Below, piece after piece: positions 26,108 to 35,578 of a stretch of 64,000 nucleotides of DNA. How positions within the stretch are numbered: the stretch's first letter is position 1; each line of letters begins with the position of its first letter. A program made the translations under genes and the position numbers. This DNA comes from Edaphobacter sp. 4G125 (GTDB lineage: Bacteria > Acidobacteriota > Terriglobia > Terriglobales > Acidobacteriaceae): contig NZ_CP060393.1 of assembly GCF_014274685.1 (NCBI RefSeq), positions 372,001 through 436,000 of the forward strand. The letters are read 5' to 3'. The notes below the pieces were generated by a model. It made no database searches. It was not told where the DNA came from and was given only the letters and a program-made list of their open reading frames with translations.

Positions 26108-28834
26108 TCAGAAGTTGTAGCGCAGACCGGCCTCAACGCGACGACCGGGGTCGGCGGCAAAGGGGCGATTGAAGAGCGGAGAGGCCAGGACTCCACCCAT
26201 GGCCGTGACATTGGTGTGGTTCAGAATATTGGCAGTGCGAAGGTTCACGGTGAGGGTCTGCTGGTGTTCCGCTTTGGCGTTGCGGGTGAGTTTGAAGGCG
26301 CGTTGAAGATTGGTGTCGAGATAGAAGACCCAGGGCATGACGCCTTTATTACGCGGGAAGACGCCGGTACCTCCACTGGCGACGAGTTGTCCCCAGGGAG
26401 TTGGGATCACTTCCGTCTGGCCAGAGATGGCGTACTGTGGCCGGTCATTGAAATTACCATCGCCGTTGTTGTCGAAACCAGTGGTGATATTGAAGTGACG
26501 CTCACCGCCGCCGTTGAAATTGGTGCTGAGTTGGATGCCAGCAGGCAATTTGAAGGTTCCGTTGCCGAAGATGTTCCAGACGTTCTGATTGCTGCGGTAG
26601 GCGAGTTCGCCAGCATTTGAGGTGGAGCTTTGCGGGGTGGAGAATTCGTTGTCGTCGGTGTCATCGAGGAGATTGACGCGGACGGTACCGAAGAAGAATT
26701 GCACACGCTTGAAGGAGTGTTGCTCGATACCAGCGAATACGGCATTTACGCGGCCCTGACCGCTATTCTGCATCTGAAGGATGTTGAGATTGGCGGGGCC
26801 GGGGCGTGGGCCGTAAGGACTGTCGTTGAGAGGTGAGTTGATGTTGTTGGAGCGCGTGTAATTCCAGATGCGACCGTTGTAGTAGTCGACAGAGAGATTG
26901 AAGCCGTAAGGGAGAACGCGTGTGCCACCGATGTTCCATGCTCCCCAGGTGAGGTTGGAGATGTGTGGAGAGAACTGACGGATGCTGTGGATCGGCGTGG
27001 AGTTGATAAAAGGATCGCCATAGATGGGGTTATAGATGGTGCTGGTGATGCGATTGACGCCGTCCATGCGGGTGACCTCGGCGTAGTCGCCCTTGCCGTA
27101 GCGCCCGGCGAAGAGTCCGCCATGAGCGTGGAGGGTCCAGCGATTTTTCTTATCGGGTGACCAGAGGATCCCCATGCGGGGCGTGGCAGAGCTAAGAACA
27201 GTCGGGTTGTTCTGCCAGTAGTAACGCAGGCCGGCGGCAATGTGGACGCCGTGACCGACGTTGTAGTCGTCCTGAATGAACCATGCATTCTGGAAGAGGT
27301 TGAAATTGATGTTCGGCGTACCGGCTACATTGGTATATGCGGTAGGCGTTCCACCGGGAAGATGGAGCAGAGCGCGGCGGTACTGCTCGATGCCGGTGAT
27401 GGTTGTGGTTTGCCCGGGAACGGGGTTGCCGTTTGCATCGAGAACGGGCGCGGAGCCGCCACCGAAGTTGTAAGTGCCATTGAAGTTGCTGGTTAGCTGC
27501 TGGTTCTCTTTGTAGAACCAGAGCTGCGTGCCGAACTTGAGAGTATGTTTCTTTGTGGTGAGGATGGCATCGTCGTCGTATTCGATGGCGAGTTCGCGGA
27601 TGCGCTGTGGGCCAAGGGTAGCGCCTCCACCAGTAAAGGCGCCAGCAACCTGGAGTTGAGGTGCAGTGGAGGTGGGGCTATCTGTCTCTCCGTCCCACTT
27701 GAAGCTGAGACGGGCCTCGTGCATGAGATGAGCAGAGGCGGTGGTAATGTTGCTGACGCGAAGAACATGCTCGTACTGTTGGGAGTCATAACCAGCCTCA
27801 GCCAGCGCAGTTCCGCCGACGCCGACGTTCTGAAGATGATTGACGTTGGCGTTATAGCTGGCGATGAAAGTGTTTTTTGCGCCGAGCTGCCAGTCGAGAC
27901 GAGCGGTACCGATCCAGAGGCGTTGTGGGGTGGCGACATTGGCGACGGTTCGCTGCTGGTTGCCATTGCTATCGAGCGTGATGGCGTTGACGACTGCGAA
28001 GTTGTCGATGCTGCGGTGCTCAAGGGTCATGGTGAAGTCAGAGCCCTTTTTGCGAACGGGACCAGAGAGTTCGAAGCCGTAACGCTGCTTGCCGATGGCG
28101 GCCTTGCTGGTAGAGAAGGGGTCACGCGCATTCATCCACGGGCTGCCATTGGTGGCGAAGAGAGCCCCATGATAGGCGGGTTGGCCGGGTTTGGTGTAGA
28201 CCTCTACGCGGCCTCCGCCGAAGGGAGGTTCACGGTATTCGGCTGAGAACTGGTCGGGGTTGACCTTGATGTAGGCGATGGAGCTTTTTGGCGGCAGCTT
28301 GCTTGAGTCCTGAAATCCATCGACGGAGATGGTCGCGTTGGAAGGGTTACCTCCTGCGGCTGCGGCAAGCTGCTGCAGTTGGCGGAGCAGGTCATCGGGG
28401 TCGTCGGCAAGAGATTGAAGACGACTGGAAGAGATGGTTTGCGTGGGGCCACTGGACGCTGCACTGTTCGCTGCCGAGGTGGCCTCATCGCCGCTGACGT
28501 CGACCTGGGTCTCGACTTCCTGGAGCTGAAGAATGAGATCGAGTGAGGCGGAGTGAGGCGTTTTAACCGTGAGGGTTTGAGTCGCGAAGCCTTGTGCCGC
28601 AATGGATAGCTGATGTGTGCCCGTCGGGACGCAGGCAAAGCGGAAGTGTCCGTCGGCGCCACTGGCTTCCGCAGGCCCACCGTCGAGTGTGAGCGATGCT
28701 CCGGGAATGATCGCCTGCGTGGTGTCATGAACGATGCCGGTGAGCGTAGTCCCGGATGTTTTGGCGCAGGGTGTCTGCGCTGGAGCATAAGGGAGCGCAA
28801 GCGCAGCAAGGGCTGCGGCAACGAGAAACTTCAT
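26108..28834 (-). CDS. TonB-dependent receptor with carboxypeptidase-regulatory-like domain
   Basis: This 908-residue outer-membrane receptor is the fourth in the window. A signal peptide (MKFLVAAALAALALPYAPAQ) leads into a regulatory-like domain (TLTGIVHDTTQAIIPGASLTL), a short plug with LADDPDDLLRQLQQLAAAAG, TISVDGFQDSSKLPPKSSI and EYREPPFGGGRVEVYTKPG, and a barrel ending EAGLRYNF. The plug resembles a group in which the DNA- or peptide-uptake role is unknown. The frame opens 15 codons earlier, but the ATG at 28834 sits after AGAGGTG and begins the signal peptide. It diverges from the fucosidase gene, which could hint at carbohydrate uptake. Confidence 0.88.
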   Translation of the reverse strand: MKFLVAAALAALALPYAPAQTPCAKTSGTTLTGIVHDTTQAIIPGASLTLDGGPAEASGADGHFRFACVPTGTHQLSIAAQGFATQTLTVKTPHSASLDLILQLQEVETQVDVSGDEATSAANSAASSGPTQTISSSRLQSLADDPDDLLRQLQQLAAAAGGNPSNATISVDGFQDSSKLPPKSSIAYIKVNPDQFSAEYREPPFGGGRVEVYTKPGQPAYHGALFATNGSPWMNARDPFSTSKAAIGKQRYGFELSGPVRKKGSDFTMTLEHRSIDNFAVVNAITLDSNGNQQRTVANVATPQRLWIGTARLDWQLGAKNTFIASYNANVNHLQNVGVGGTALAEAGYDSQQYEHVLRVSNITTASAHLMHEARLSFKWDGETDSPTSTAPQLQVAGAFTGGGATLGPQRIRELAIEYDDDAILTTKKHTLKFGTQLWFYKENQQLTSNFNGTYNFGGGSAPVLDANGNPVPGQTTTITGIEQYRRALLHLPGGTPTAYTNVAGTPNINFNLFQNAWFIQDDYNVGHGVHIAAGLRYYWQNNPTVLSSATPRMGILWSPDKKNRWTLHAHGGLFAGRYGKGDYAEVTRMDGVNRITSTIYNPIYGDPFINSTPIHSIRQFSPHISNLTWGAWNIGGTRVLPYGFNLSVDYYNGRIWNYTRSNNINSPLNDSPYGPRPGPANLNILQMQNSGQGRVNAVFAGIEQHSFKRVQFFFGTVRVNLLDDTDDNEFSTPQSSTSNAGELAYRSNQNVWNIFGNGTFKLPAGIQLSTNFNGGGERHFNITTGFDNNGDGNFNDRPQYAISGQTEVIPTPWGQLVASGGTGVFPRNKGVMPWVFYLDTNLQRAFKLTRNAKAEHQQTLTVNLRTANILNHTNVTAMGGVLASPLFNRPFAADPGRRVEAGLRYNF

Positions 28835-29048
28835 AAGGCACCTCTTTGGTCGATTCAGGTGCAGAGCAGGACTGCACAACCTGCCTGGCCCAGGACATGG
28901 CTGAAGGTGTTCTACGCGAGGGTGCGATAAAAAGTTCCCAGCGGCAGATGGGCGGATCGGATGGTAGTCTTCTTCGCGTAAGAAAAGTGCTAAGTACTGA
29001 GTTACGAAGAGAGAAGCTAATTTTGTTGGTTACAGGAGGCGAAGTCTG

Positions 29049-30695
29049 ATGGATGTAACGCGGAGGGCTCTATTAAAGAACGCCACGCTGGCAGCAGCGG
29101 CCTGCAAACTGAATCCTGGCCTTATGGCGCAGACGGCGAACAAGGTGATGCCCGGGAAGTTCAAGCCGACATGGGATTCGTTGAAACAGTGGCGCATGCC
29201 AGAGTGGTTCCGCGATGCGAAGTTTGGCATATGGGCGCACTGGAGTGCGCAGTGTGTACCGGAGCAAGGCGATTGGTATGCGCGACGCATGTATCTGCAG
29301 GGCGACCCTTGTTACAACTTCCATGTAAAAACCTACGGACACCCAACGAAGGTGGGCTTTAAAGAGATCGACCACATGTGGAAAGCGGAGCGCTGGGAGC
29401 CGGAGAAGTTGATGGACTTGTACGTGAAGACGGGCGCGAAGTACTTCATGGCGCTGGCCTGTCATCACGATAATCTGGATTGCTTCGATTCGTCGCATCA
29501 CAAATGGAACACGATGAATGTCGGTCCGAAGAAGGACATCATCGGCACGTGGGAGAAGCTGGTGCGTGCGCGTGGGCTGCGGTTCAGCGTGTCGAACCAC
29601 TCGTCGCATGCATGGCACTGGTTTCAGACGGCATATGGGTACGATCTCGAAGGCCCACTGGCGGGTCAGCGTTATGACGCCTATACGTTGACGAAGGCGG
29701 ATGGCAAAGGCAAGTGGTGGGACGGGTTCGATCCGCAGGAGTTGTACACGGGCAGGAATATGGTGATGCCGGACGGCATCAAGACGATTGCCGAGGCGAA
29801 TGCGTGGCATAAACAGAATGACGGACGGTGGTTGGAGACGGTGCCCCCGAACAACCCTGAGTTTGTGCGGACGTGGTACCTGCGTTGCCAGGAATTGATC
29901 GACAAGTACAAGCCGGACATGCTGTATCTGGATGACGAGGAGCTTCCGCTGGGGCAGGCGGGGCTGGATCTGGTCGCTCACTTTTATAACGCGAGTGCGA
30001 AGTGGCATGGCGGGGAGACTCAGGCAGTGGTTTCGGCGAAGGAGTACACGAAGGAGCACATGGGCGCGACGATGCTCGACATCGAGCGCGGCCGTGCACA
30101 AGGGATCATGGAGGCTCCGTGGCAGACGGATACCTGCATCGGCGACTGGCACTACAAGCGTTCGCTTTATACGGAGCACAAGTACAAGACTCCGGAGTGG
30201 GTGGCACAGGCACTGGTCGATATCGTGAGCAAGAACGGCAACCTGATGCTGAATATTCCGGTGCGTGGTGATGGCACGATCGACGAGGACGAGTACAAAT
30301 TTCTCGATGAGTTCGGGCGATGGATGCGCGCGCATGGCGAGGGTATCTACGGTACGCGGCCATTCAAGATCTATGGTGAGGGATTGCCGGACGCTGCGGA
30401 CTCGCACAACTTTAACGAGAACAAAGGCAGAAAGTTCGGCGCGAGCGATATACGCTTCACGGCGAAGGGAGACACACTATATGTCTTCGCGCTGGGCTGG
30501 CCGGAGGGCGGTAAGTTGAAGGTGAAGTCGCTGGCAAAGGGCAACTCGCTTTATCCGAAGGCGATTCGTGGTGCGGAGATGCTTGGAGGCAAAGGAAGAT
30601 TGCAGGTAAAGCAGGATGCAGATGGGTTGGAGATTACGCTGCCTGCGAAGCCGGCGGATCATTTGAACGCATATGGATTCAAGGTGCTGACGTAA
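29049..30695 (+). CDS. Alpha-L-fucosidase, GH29
   Basis: This secreted retaining glycosidase hydrolyses terminal alpha-L-fucose. The N-terminus has a twin-arginine-like signal (DVTRRALLKNATLAAAACKL). The GH29 barrel shows WFRDAKFGIWAHWS (about 53-66), GAKYFMALACHHDN (about 129-142) and KPDMLYLDDEELP (about 288-300), the position of the nucleophile Asp (295 or 296). The LMLNIPVRGDGTID segment near 400 is also typical. The C-terminal beta domain is short. In most GH29 proteins the nucleophile sits in a WFDGG-like context, so YLDDEE is a divergent version. It ends 2 bases before the convergent ADOP gene. Confidence 0.9.
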   Translation: MDVTRRALLKNATLAAAACKLNPGLMAQTANKVMPGKFKPTWDSLKQWRMPEWFRDAKFGIWAHWSAQCVPEQGDWYARRMYLQGDPCYNFHVKTYGHPTKVGFKEIDHMWKAERWEPEKLMDLYVKTGAKYFMALACHHDNLDCFDSSHHKWNTMNVGPKKDIIGTWEKLVRARGLRFSVSNHSSHAWHWFQTAYGYDLEGPLAGQRYDAYTLTKADGKGKWWDGFDPQELYTGRNMVMPDGIKTIAEANAWHKQNDGRWLETVPPNNPEFVRTWYLRCQELIDKYKPDMLYLDDEELPLGQAGLDLVAHFYNASAKWHGGETQAVVSAKEYTKEHMGATMLDIERGRAQGIMEAPWQTDTCIGDWHYKRSLYTEHKYKTPEWVAQALVDIVSKNGNLMLNIPVRGDGTIDEDEYKFLDEFGRWMRAHGEGIYGTRPFKIYGEGLPDAADSHNFNENKGRKFGASDIRFTAKGDTLYVFALGWPEGGKLKVKSLAKGNSLYPKAIRGAEMLGGKGRLQVKQDADGLEITLPAKPADHLNAYGFKVLT

Positions 30696-30697
30696 CG

Positions 30698-33370
30698 CTA
30701 ATCGCAGCGAAGCGTCTGTGCTGGATCAATCGATGCTGCCCGTGCAGCGGGCAGCATGCACGCAAGAGTGGCTGCGGCTAAGAGGACTGCGGTCACCGGA
30801 GCGAAGATCCAAAACGATGCGTTGTTTGCGGGCATCCAGTGCTGGATTAGTTTTTGTAGCGCAAGGTTGAAGGCGAGTCCTACGACGATACCGCAGGCGA
30901 TGGTAGAGAGCATTGTGCGGGAGACGGCCCAAACGATATGGGGGCGTCTTGCACCGAGCGCCATACGGATGCCGAGTTCGTTACGTCTGCGTGCAGTTGC
31001 AAACAGAACGGTACTTGCGATGCCGAAGAGCGACAGGAAGAGTGCGAGGCCGCTGAAGAAGCTGAACAGGATGGAGAAGAGATGTTGCTGCATCCAGATG
31101 GGCTGATGGCTCAAGGCACCTTCGAGGGTTTCGATTTCAGTTGTGAACGAGATGCGTTGTTCAGGATTGAAGCTGTGTAGCGCGTTGCGAAGCGGCAGCA
31201 GGATACTTTGTGGGTCGCCTGCGGTACGGATGAAGAGCTGGGTATAGTTCCACATGAAGGTGGTATAGGGAACGTAGATGGCCGGGGCAACGGGCCGTTC
31301 CAATCCATTGTTTTGCGAATCAGCAACCACACCAAGGATCTGGCGCCAGTCGCCGCTGTTCGGTGAGGTGATCGTAAGCGGCCGATCATCGTTCTTCAGG
31401 GAGTCCGTACGCACTTGCTGGCCGATGATGTTGTGTCCTGCGAAGTATTGCTGGGCGAAGGTTTCGTTGACCACGGCGACGAAGTCTCCGCGGCGATTTT
31501 CATCTTCATTCCACATGCGGCCACGAAGGAGAGGAATCTTCAGGGCGGCAAAGTATTCTGGACTAACGAGCGGCACTAGTGCGTGTTGTGGTTGCTTAGG
31601 TGGATGTCCAAGTATTTCGAAGGAGGCTGGCAAACCAAAACCGCCGAAGGGCTGCGACGGCGGGATTCCACTGGACATCACTCCAACCGAGACGACGCCA
31701 GGGACTGTGGCTACGGTGTCGCGCATGCGGGAGATGTAGTTGGTATACGCCTGTTGGTTCTTGTTCGGGTCACGCTTGATCGGAATACCTATAAAGCATA
31801 CGTTGTGTGGGTCGTAACCGAGCTTCATGGAGGTAATGTGCATGAAGCCCGCGATCGCTGCGCCTGCAACGCCGAGCAAGATGAAGGTGAGGGTAATCTG
31901 TGCGCCGATGAGTATGTTGAGCGGCCTGCTGTTTGTTGTGCTGAGTGTACGTGCTCGCGCCTGCATCATGGTCGAGACATCGGGGCGGGAAAAACGCAAA
32001 GCAGGAGCGAGGCCGAAGAGAACTCCCGTGACGAGGGCCAGCGTCACGGAGAAGGCGAGCACCGGCCAGTTGATGGCGATTGCTGCCTCTTGAGGAAAGG
32101 TGCCGGGCATCAGCTTCAAAGGTAATTTAGCCAGCCAGTACGAGAGTGCGGTCCCAAGTGCTGCGCCTGAGAAAGCGATTGTCAGCGATTCCACGAGCAG
32201 CTGACGAATCATTCGAAACCGGCTGGCGCCGATAGCAGATCGGATCGAAAGCTCATGCTGGCGTGCCTCTCCGCGGGCCAGCAGCAGGACGGAGCAGTTG
32301 GCGCAGCCGATGAGAAGAAGAAAAATGACGGCGGCGAACAGCATTGCCAGTGTACGCCCGGTACGGCGCATATATGGAGCGGTGATCGGCTCCACATTAG
32401 CGCGAAACTGCTCTGGGAAATGTCGCGGGGTTTCCTGTTTGAACTTGTTGAGGTAGGCCTGAAACTCTGCATTGGCCATCGCTGGTGTGACGCCGGGCCG
32501 GAGCTTGATCCACGGAAACAGCGCAGAGCTGCGAGATGCACTCCAGGGGATGTAAACGTCCGCGTTACTCACGGTCTCCGTAAAGGTAAATCGCGATGGC
32601 ATCACACCGATAATGGTGAAGCTCTGATGGTTGAGGTCCAATATATGTCCCAGAATTTCGGGGTCACCACTGAATCGGCGCTGCCAGTATTTGTAACTAA
32701 GCACAACCACGTTCTGCGAAGCGTCGGAGAGCTGGAGTCCGCGCCCAAGCAATGGGGGAACCTTGAGGAAGGTGTTCATGTTCGATGTCACATATGCGGT
32801 GCTGACATTCTCTGGGAACGGTCCGCCTGTCTCAGGCTGACCGGCGAGCATGAAGCCTAGTACACTCTCGATCGACTTCGCCTTGATAAAACTTTCGTAC
32901 TGCGCTGGCTCAAGAGCGAACCAAGTCGGCACCAGTGGTTGTTTTTCGTCGATCAGCGAAGGGTTCACGATGCGGTCGGCATCGGCATAAGGAAAAGGAT
33001 GCAGCAACGTGGAGTAAATAACGTTGAACATCGCGGACGTTGCTCCAATGCCAAGCGCAAGCGAAAGGACAGCTGCGATGGAGACAGACGGCTGGCGATA
33101 GAGCGAGCGGATGCCGTAGCGGATGTCACCGCCGATTTCATGTAGAGGACGAAGTCCGATGGCTGCGCGATATTTTTCCTTTTGTATACCAACATGACCG
33201 AATGCGATCTTCGCCTGTCTGGCGGCGTCTGCTGGTGTAAGCCCTGAATCGATGAGCTGCTGTGTGTAGGCGTCGATATGGAACTGAAGTTCTGCTTCGA
33301 CATCACTGTCTGTATCGAGGCGATGGACGAGTGCATTCCACCATGAGCGAAGCGGAGCAATGAGATTCAT
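30698..33370 (-). CDS. ADOP-type ABC permease (MacB_PCD/FtsX, no ATPase domain)
   Basis: The 890-residue membrane protein carries an N-terminal helical stretch (about 1-85: DVEAELQFHIDAYTQQLI, AKIAFGHVGIQKEKYR) typical of acidobacterial duplicated orphan permeases. Two MacB-type periplasmic domains, each with an FtsX module, follow. The first helix is around 90-110 (SIAAVLSLALGIGATSAMF), with a second FtsX block in the last 150 residues (RRRNELGIRMALGA). There is no nucleotide-binding domain and no ATPase gene nearby. These proteins are known mainly from Acidobacteria and presumably borrow an ATPase. The substrate is unknown. Its ATG overlaps the stop of the PadR gene (ATGA at 33367-33370), so translation is probably coupled. 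Confidence 0.93.
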   Translation of the reverse strand: MNLIAPLRSWWNALVHRLDTDSDVEAELQFHIDAYTQQLIDSGLTPADAARQAKIAFGHVGIQKEKYRAAIGLRPLHEIGGDIRYGIRSLYRQPSVSIAAVLSLALGIGATSAMFNVIYSTLLHPFPYADADRIVNPSLIDEKQPLVPTWFALEPAQYESFIKAKSIESVLGFMLAGQPETGGPFPENVSTAYVTSNMNTFLKVPPLLGRGLQLSDASQNVVVLSYKYWQRRFSGDPEILGHILDLNHQSFTIIGVMPSRFTFTETVSNADVYIPWSASRSSALFPWIKLRPGVTPAMANAEFQAYLNKFKQETPRHFPEQFRANVEPITAPYMRRTGRTLAMLFAAVIFLLLIGCANCSVLLLARGEARQHELSIRSAIGASRFRMIRQLLVESLTIAFSGAALGTALSYWLAKLPLKLMPGTFPQEAAIAINWPVLAFSVTLALVTGVLFGLAPALRFSRPDVSTMMQARARTLSTTNSRPLNILIGAQITLTFILLGVAGAAIAGFMHITSMKLGYDPHNVCFIGIPIKRDPNKNQQAYTNYISRMRDTVATVPGVVSVGVMSSGIPPSQPFGGFGLPASFEILGHPPKQPQHALVPLVSPEYFAALKIPLLRGRMWNEDENRRGDFVAVVNETFAQQYFAGHNIIGQQVRTDSLKNDDRPLTITSPNSGDWRQILGVVADSQNNGLERPVAPAIYVPYTTFMWNYTQLFIRTAGDPQSILLPLRNALHSFNPEQRISFTTEIETLEGALSHQPIWMQQHLFSILFSFFSGLALFLSLFGIASTVLFATARRRNELGIRMALGARRPHIVWAVSRTMLSTIACGIVVGLAFNLALQKLIQHWMPANNASFWIFAPVTAVLLAAATLACMLPAARAASIDPAQTLRCD

Positions 33371-33708
33371 AACGCCTCTGGAGTGGCATCGAGGATGGAG
33401 CCGACGACATCTGTCATCTCATTCCATTTTTCTGTCTCTTTTTTCAGTTGTTTTCGCCCTGCAGCAGTAAGCGAGTAAAACTTGGCGCGCCGGTTATTCT
33501 CCGACTCTCCCCACTCGCCGCGAATCAGACCCTTGTGCTCCATGCGGTAGAGAGCGATATAGAACGAACCCTGAGGAATCTCAAGACGCCCCTGTGAGAT
33601 CTGCTGAATACGGAGGAGGATGCCGTAACCATGCAGAGCTCCTAGCGAGACAGACTTCAGGATAAGGATCTCGAGTGTTCCCTGTAGTAGATCTACCTTG
33701 TCTCCCAT
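33367..33708 (-). CDS. PadR-family transcriptional regulator
   Basis: This 113-residue winged-helix repressor-type protein begins MGDKVDLLQGTLEILILK and continues GALHGYGILLRIQQIS, LEIPQGSFYIALYRMEHKGL and RRAKFYSLTAAGRKQLKKE, the standard PadR layout without a C-terminal extension. The frame opens 49 codons earlier but those residues overlap the thioredoxin gene and do not match the family, so ATG 33708 is used. It is translationally coupled to the ADOP permease downstream. PadR-ADOP pairs are common in Acidobacteria, so it probably controls that permease. The ligand is unknown. Confidence 0.93.
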   Translation of the reverse strand: MGDKVDLLQGTLEILILKSVSLGALHGYGILLRIQQISQGRLEIPQGSFYIALYRMEHKGLIRGEWGESENNRRAKFYSLTAAGRKQLKKETEKWNEMTDVVGSILDATPEAL

Positions 33709-33769
33709 AAAAATCTTCTCTCCTATTTGGAATAGGAGAGTAGGCAGTAACGGGGATAAAGTCAAGTCG

Positions 33770-34207
33770 TTAGCTGTTGCGAGCCTGATTGAGCCACTGT
33801 TCCATCTGTTGATGGCCAACGAGTCCTGCTTGCTGGAAGACGAGCTTGCCTGCATTGAAGACTGCGAAATTGGGGATGCCGCGGATGTTATAACGTGCGG
33901 AGAGCTGAGGGTTTTGTTCGGTATCGACCTTGAGCACTAGAGCACGTCCGGCCTGATTGGCCGCGGTGCGTGCGACCTCGGGAGCTGCCATGCGACAGGG
34001 ACCACACCATTCAGCCCAGAAGTCGACGAGGACAGGAACGCGGGATTCGCGGACGATCTCATCGAAGAGGGTTGTATCCACAGCGATAGGTTCGTTCATA
34101 GGAGGGAGAGCGTTTTTGCACTGGCCGCAACGACCCGTGTCGGTAAGATGATGTGCCGGGACGCGATTCTTTTGGCCACAGTGAGGACAGGTGCGAATGA
34201 TAGGCAT
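33770..34207 (-). CDS. trxC: Thioredoxin 2-type protein with N-terminal zinc ribbon
   Basis: This 145-residue cytoplasmic disulfide reductase has two Cys pairs at the N-terminus (CPHC 7-10 and CGQC 27-30) forming a zinc ribbon, as in TrxC. The thioredoxin fold follows with active site WCGPC (67-71) and the cis-proline segment GIPNFA. The ATG at 34207 fits the family. A TTG four codons earlier would add only MDLL. The VOC-family gene ends 21 bases upstream on the same strand, so they are likely cotranscribed. Confidence 0.94.
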   Translation of the reverse strand: MPIIRTCPHCGQKNRVPAHHLTDTGRCGQCKNALPPMNEPIAVDTTLFDEIVRESRVPVLVDFWAEWCGPCRMAAPEVARTAANQAGRALVLKVDTEQNPQLSARYNIRGIPNFAVFNAGKLVFQQAGLVGHQQMEQWLNQARNS

Positions 34208-34228
34208 GAGAAGGTCCAATTGATCGGT

Positions 34229-34645
34229 TCAGAGATTTTCGGGGGTTCCGCCCCAGTCACAAGGATCAATGTCCGCGACGGACTGGGAGAAGGTCCAGGT
34301 GCGTCCAATGAGATCGGCAACGCTGTACTGACGTTCGCCGTAGGGGTAGGTGATGGGATGACGGAGAACGCGTGCACCATACTCAGACGCATGAAGATAA
34401 TGTGCATCGACATCCGCAACTCGAATCAGCAGAGAGTGCGCCAGCGGTGTTACGGCTCCGGCGGAAGGGTGGTGGGTGAGGACGATGGCGCCATCCCCGA
34501 CATTAAGTTGGGCGCGATGATCGCCGATGCGGAGACGAAGAGTAAAACCGAAGGCTGAACACAGCCAATGGATCGCATAGCTCAGATCGGGATAAGTCAA
34601 TTCAGGGATGACTGTGCAGTTTGGTATGGAGCGATTCGCGAGCAT
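34229..34645 (-). CDS. VOC (glyoxalase/bleomycin-resistance-like) protein
   Basis: This 138-residue VOC-superfamily protein has TVIPELTYPDLSYAIHWLCS followed by FGFTLRLRIGDHRAQLNVGD, then VADVDAHYLHASEYGARVL and YGERQYSVADLIGRTWTF. It fits the PhnB/YdfO-like branch, whose members bind metals or antibiotics or have no known enzymatic role. Only part of the usual metal-ligand set is evident, so I do not claim glyoxalase activity. It lies just upstream of trxC. Confidence 0.8.
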   Translation of the reverse strand: MLANRSIPNCTVIPELTYPDLSYAIHWLCSAFGFTLRLRIGDHRAQLNVGDGAIVLTHHPSAGAVTPLAHSLLIRVADVDAHYLHASEYGARVLRHPITYPYGERQYSVADLIGRTWTFSQSVADIDPCDWGGTPENL

Positions 34646-34741
34646 ATTTCTCTCTCCTGCAGGAGCTGAATGCAGCGAGGCCCCTCTTTTTGGGCTCTAT
34701 GTCTAGGATGCATCGTTCCGGCAGATTGAGGTGAATATTCG

Positions 34742-34764
34742 TTCCTTAAGTCAGGCTTAAGGAA
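34742..34764. repeat. Perfect inverted repeat TTCCTTAAG/CTTAAGGAA
   Basis: Nine-base arms around TCAGG, 34 bases beyond the stop of the next minus-strand gene. There is no T-run in the expected direction, so it may be a weak terminator or a protein site. Confidence 0.45.
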
Positions 34765-34797
34765 ACGTGACAGAAGAGATGTCGCCGATACAGGTCG

Positions 34798-35559
34798 TCA
34801 TGCGCGACGGCGATACCGGACAGCGAACTCATAGCCAGCATTGGGCGGAAATAGTTTGCCAACAAGGCGGAGCCGTTCGCCGAGGGCCTGGGGGGCAAGC
34901 AGCGGATATTCGCGTTCGCGAAGCTCTGTATAGTCGAAATCGATCGCAAGCGAGAGCAGATAGATTGCGATGGAATCGGAGAATGCGCTTTCGAGGAAGC
35001 TGGTTTTGGCGCGTTCGTCGACGATGTCTGGACTGTCGGATTTTCCGGAGAAGGAAAGATTGCGGCTTTCCCATGCGTCCTGTGAGGTTTCGCCACGAAC
35101 TCTGGCGACGGCCTGGGACCAGGCAAGCTGCTGGAAGCTGTCGGGAACTCCGGTGACATCGACAAAGGCGTGCGCCACATTAATGAAGAACTCAAACGAG
35201 AGGGCGAAACGGTCGCCGAGCAGGCGGGTAGAGATGAAGACCCCGTCAGCGTCGTCGAGGGTAACGTTGCGGTGGCAGGTGGCCTGATCGCCAAGCTCGG
35301 TGGTGTAGGCGGGAGCGACCAGGGTGGAATCGCCCGTGCGGCCCTCGCTGAGGGCGAGAGGCACAAAGTAGTACGCTTTGCGGGCGAGCGCAGCGGCGAT
35401 TGCTGATGGAACAGCCTGGACGATACGTTCCAGATCGCGCCCTTCGAGGCTGTTATCGCCAAAGGCCCCGTAGGCAATACCGTTAGGAGCGCGATGCACT
35501 GCTGTTTCGCGGGCTACCTGAACTGCCCGCAAGAGTCCGTTTTGAACGCCTTCTGCCAT
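34798..35559 (-). CDS. Conserved-looking hypothetical protein
   Basis: This 253-residue soluble protein has no signal peptide and no motif I recognise. It is mixed alpha/beta with RAPNGIAYGAFGDNSLEGRD, YYFVPLALSEGRTGDSTLV, FFINVAHAFVDVTGVPDSF and YLLSLAIDFDYTELREREY. Codon use and a clean ATG start support it as real. It is divergent from a small membrane-protein gene 19 bases away, so the two must share a very short promoter region. Confidence 0.6.
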   Translation of the reverse strand: MAEGVQNGLLRAVQVARETAVHRAPNGIAYGAFGDNSLEGRDLERIVQAVPSAIAAALARKAYYFVPLALSEGRTGDSTLVAPAYTTELGDQATCHRNVTLDDADGVFISTRLLGDRFALSFEFFINVAHAFVDVTGVPDSFQQLAWSQAVARVRGETSQDAWESRNLSFSGKSDSPDIVDERAKTSFLESAFSDSIAIYLLSLAIDFDYTELREREYPLLAPQALGERLRLVGKLFPPNAGYEFAVRYRRRA

Positions 35560-35578
35560 AAAGCAGTATTCTACTGGT

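Noticed and set aside
29073..30407. 444-codon open frame on the minus strand
   Set aside because: It is antisense to the GH29 gene, with repetitive Arg/His/Leu composition and no recognisable domain.
34746..35477. 243-codon open frame on the minus strand
   Set aside because: It overlaps the hypothetical gene at 34798-35559 in another frame and is a Ser/Pro/Arg-rich shadow.
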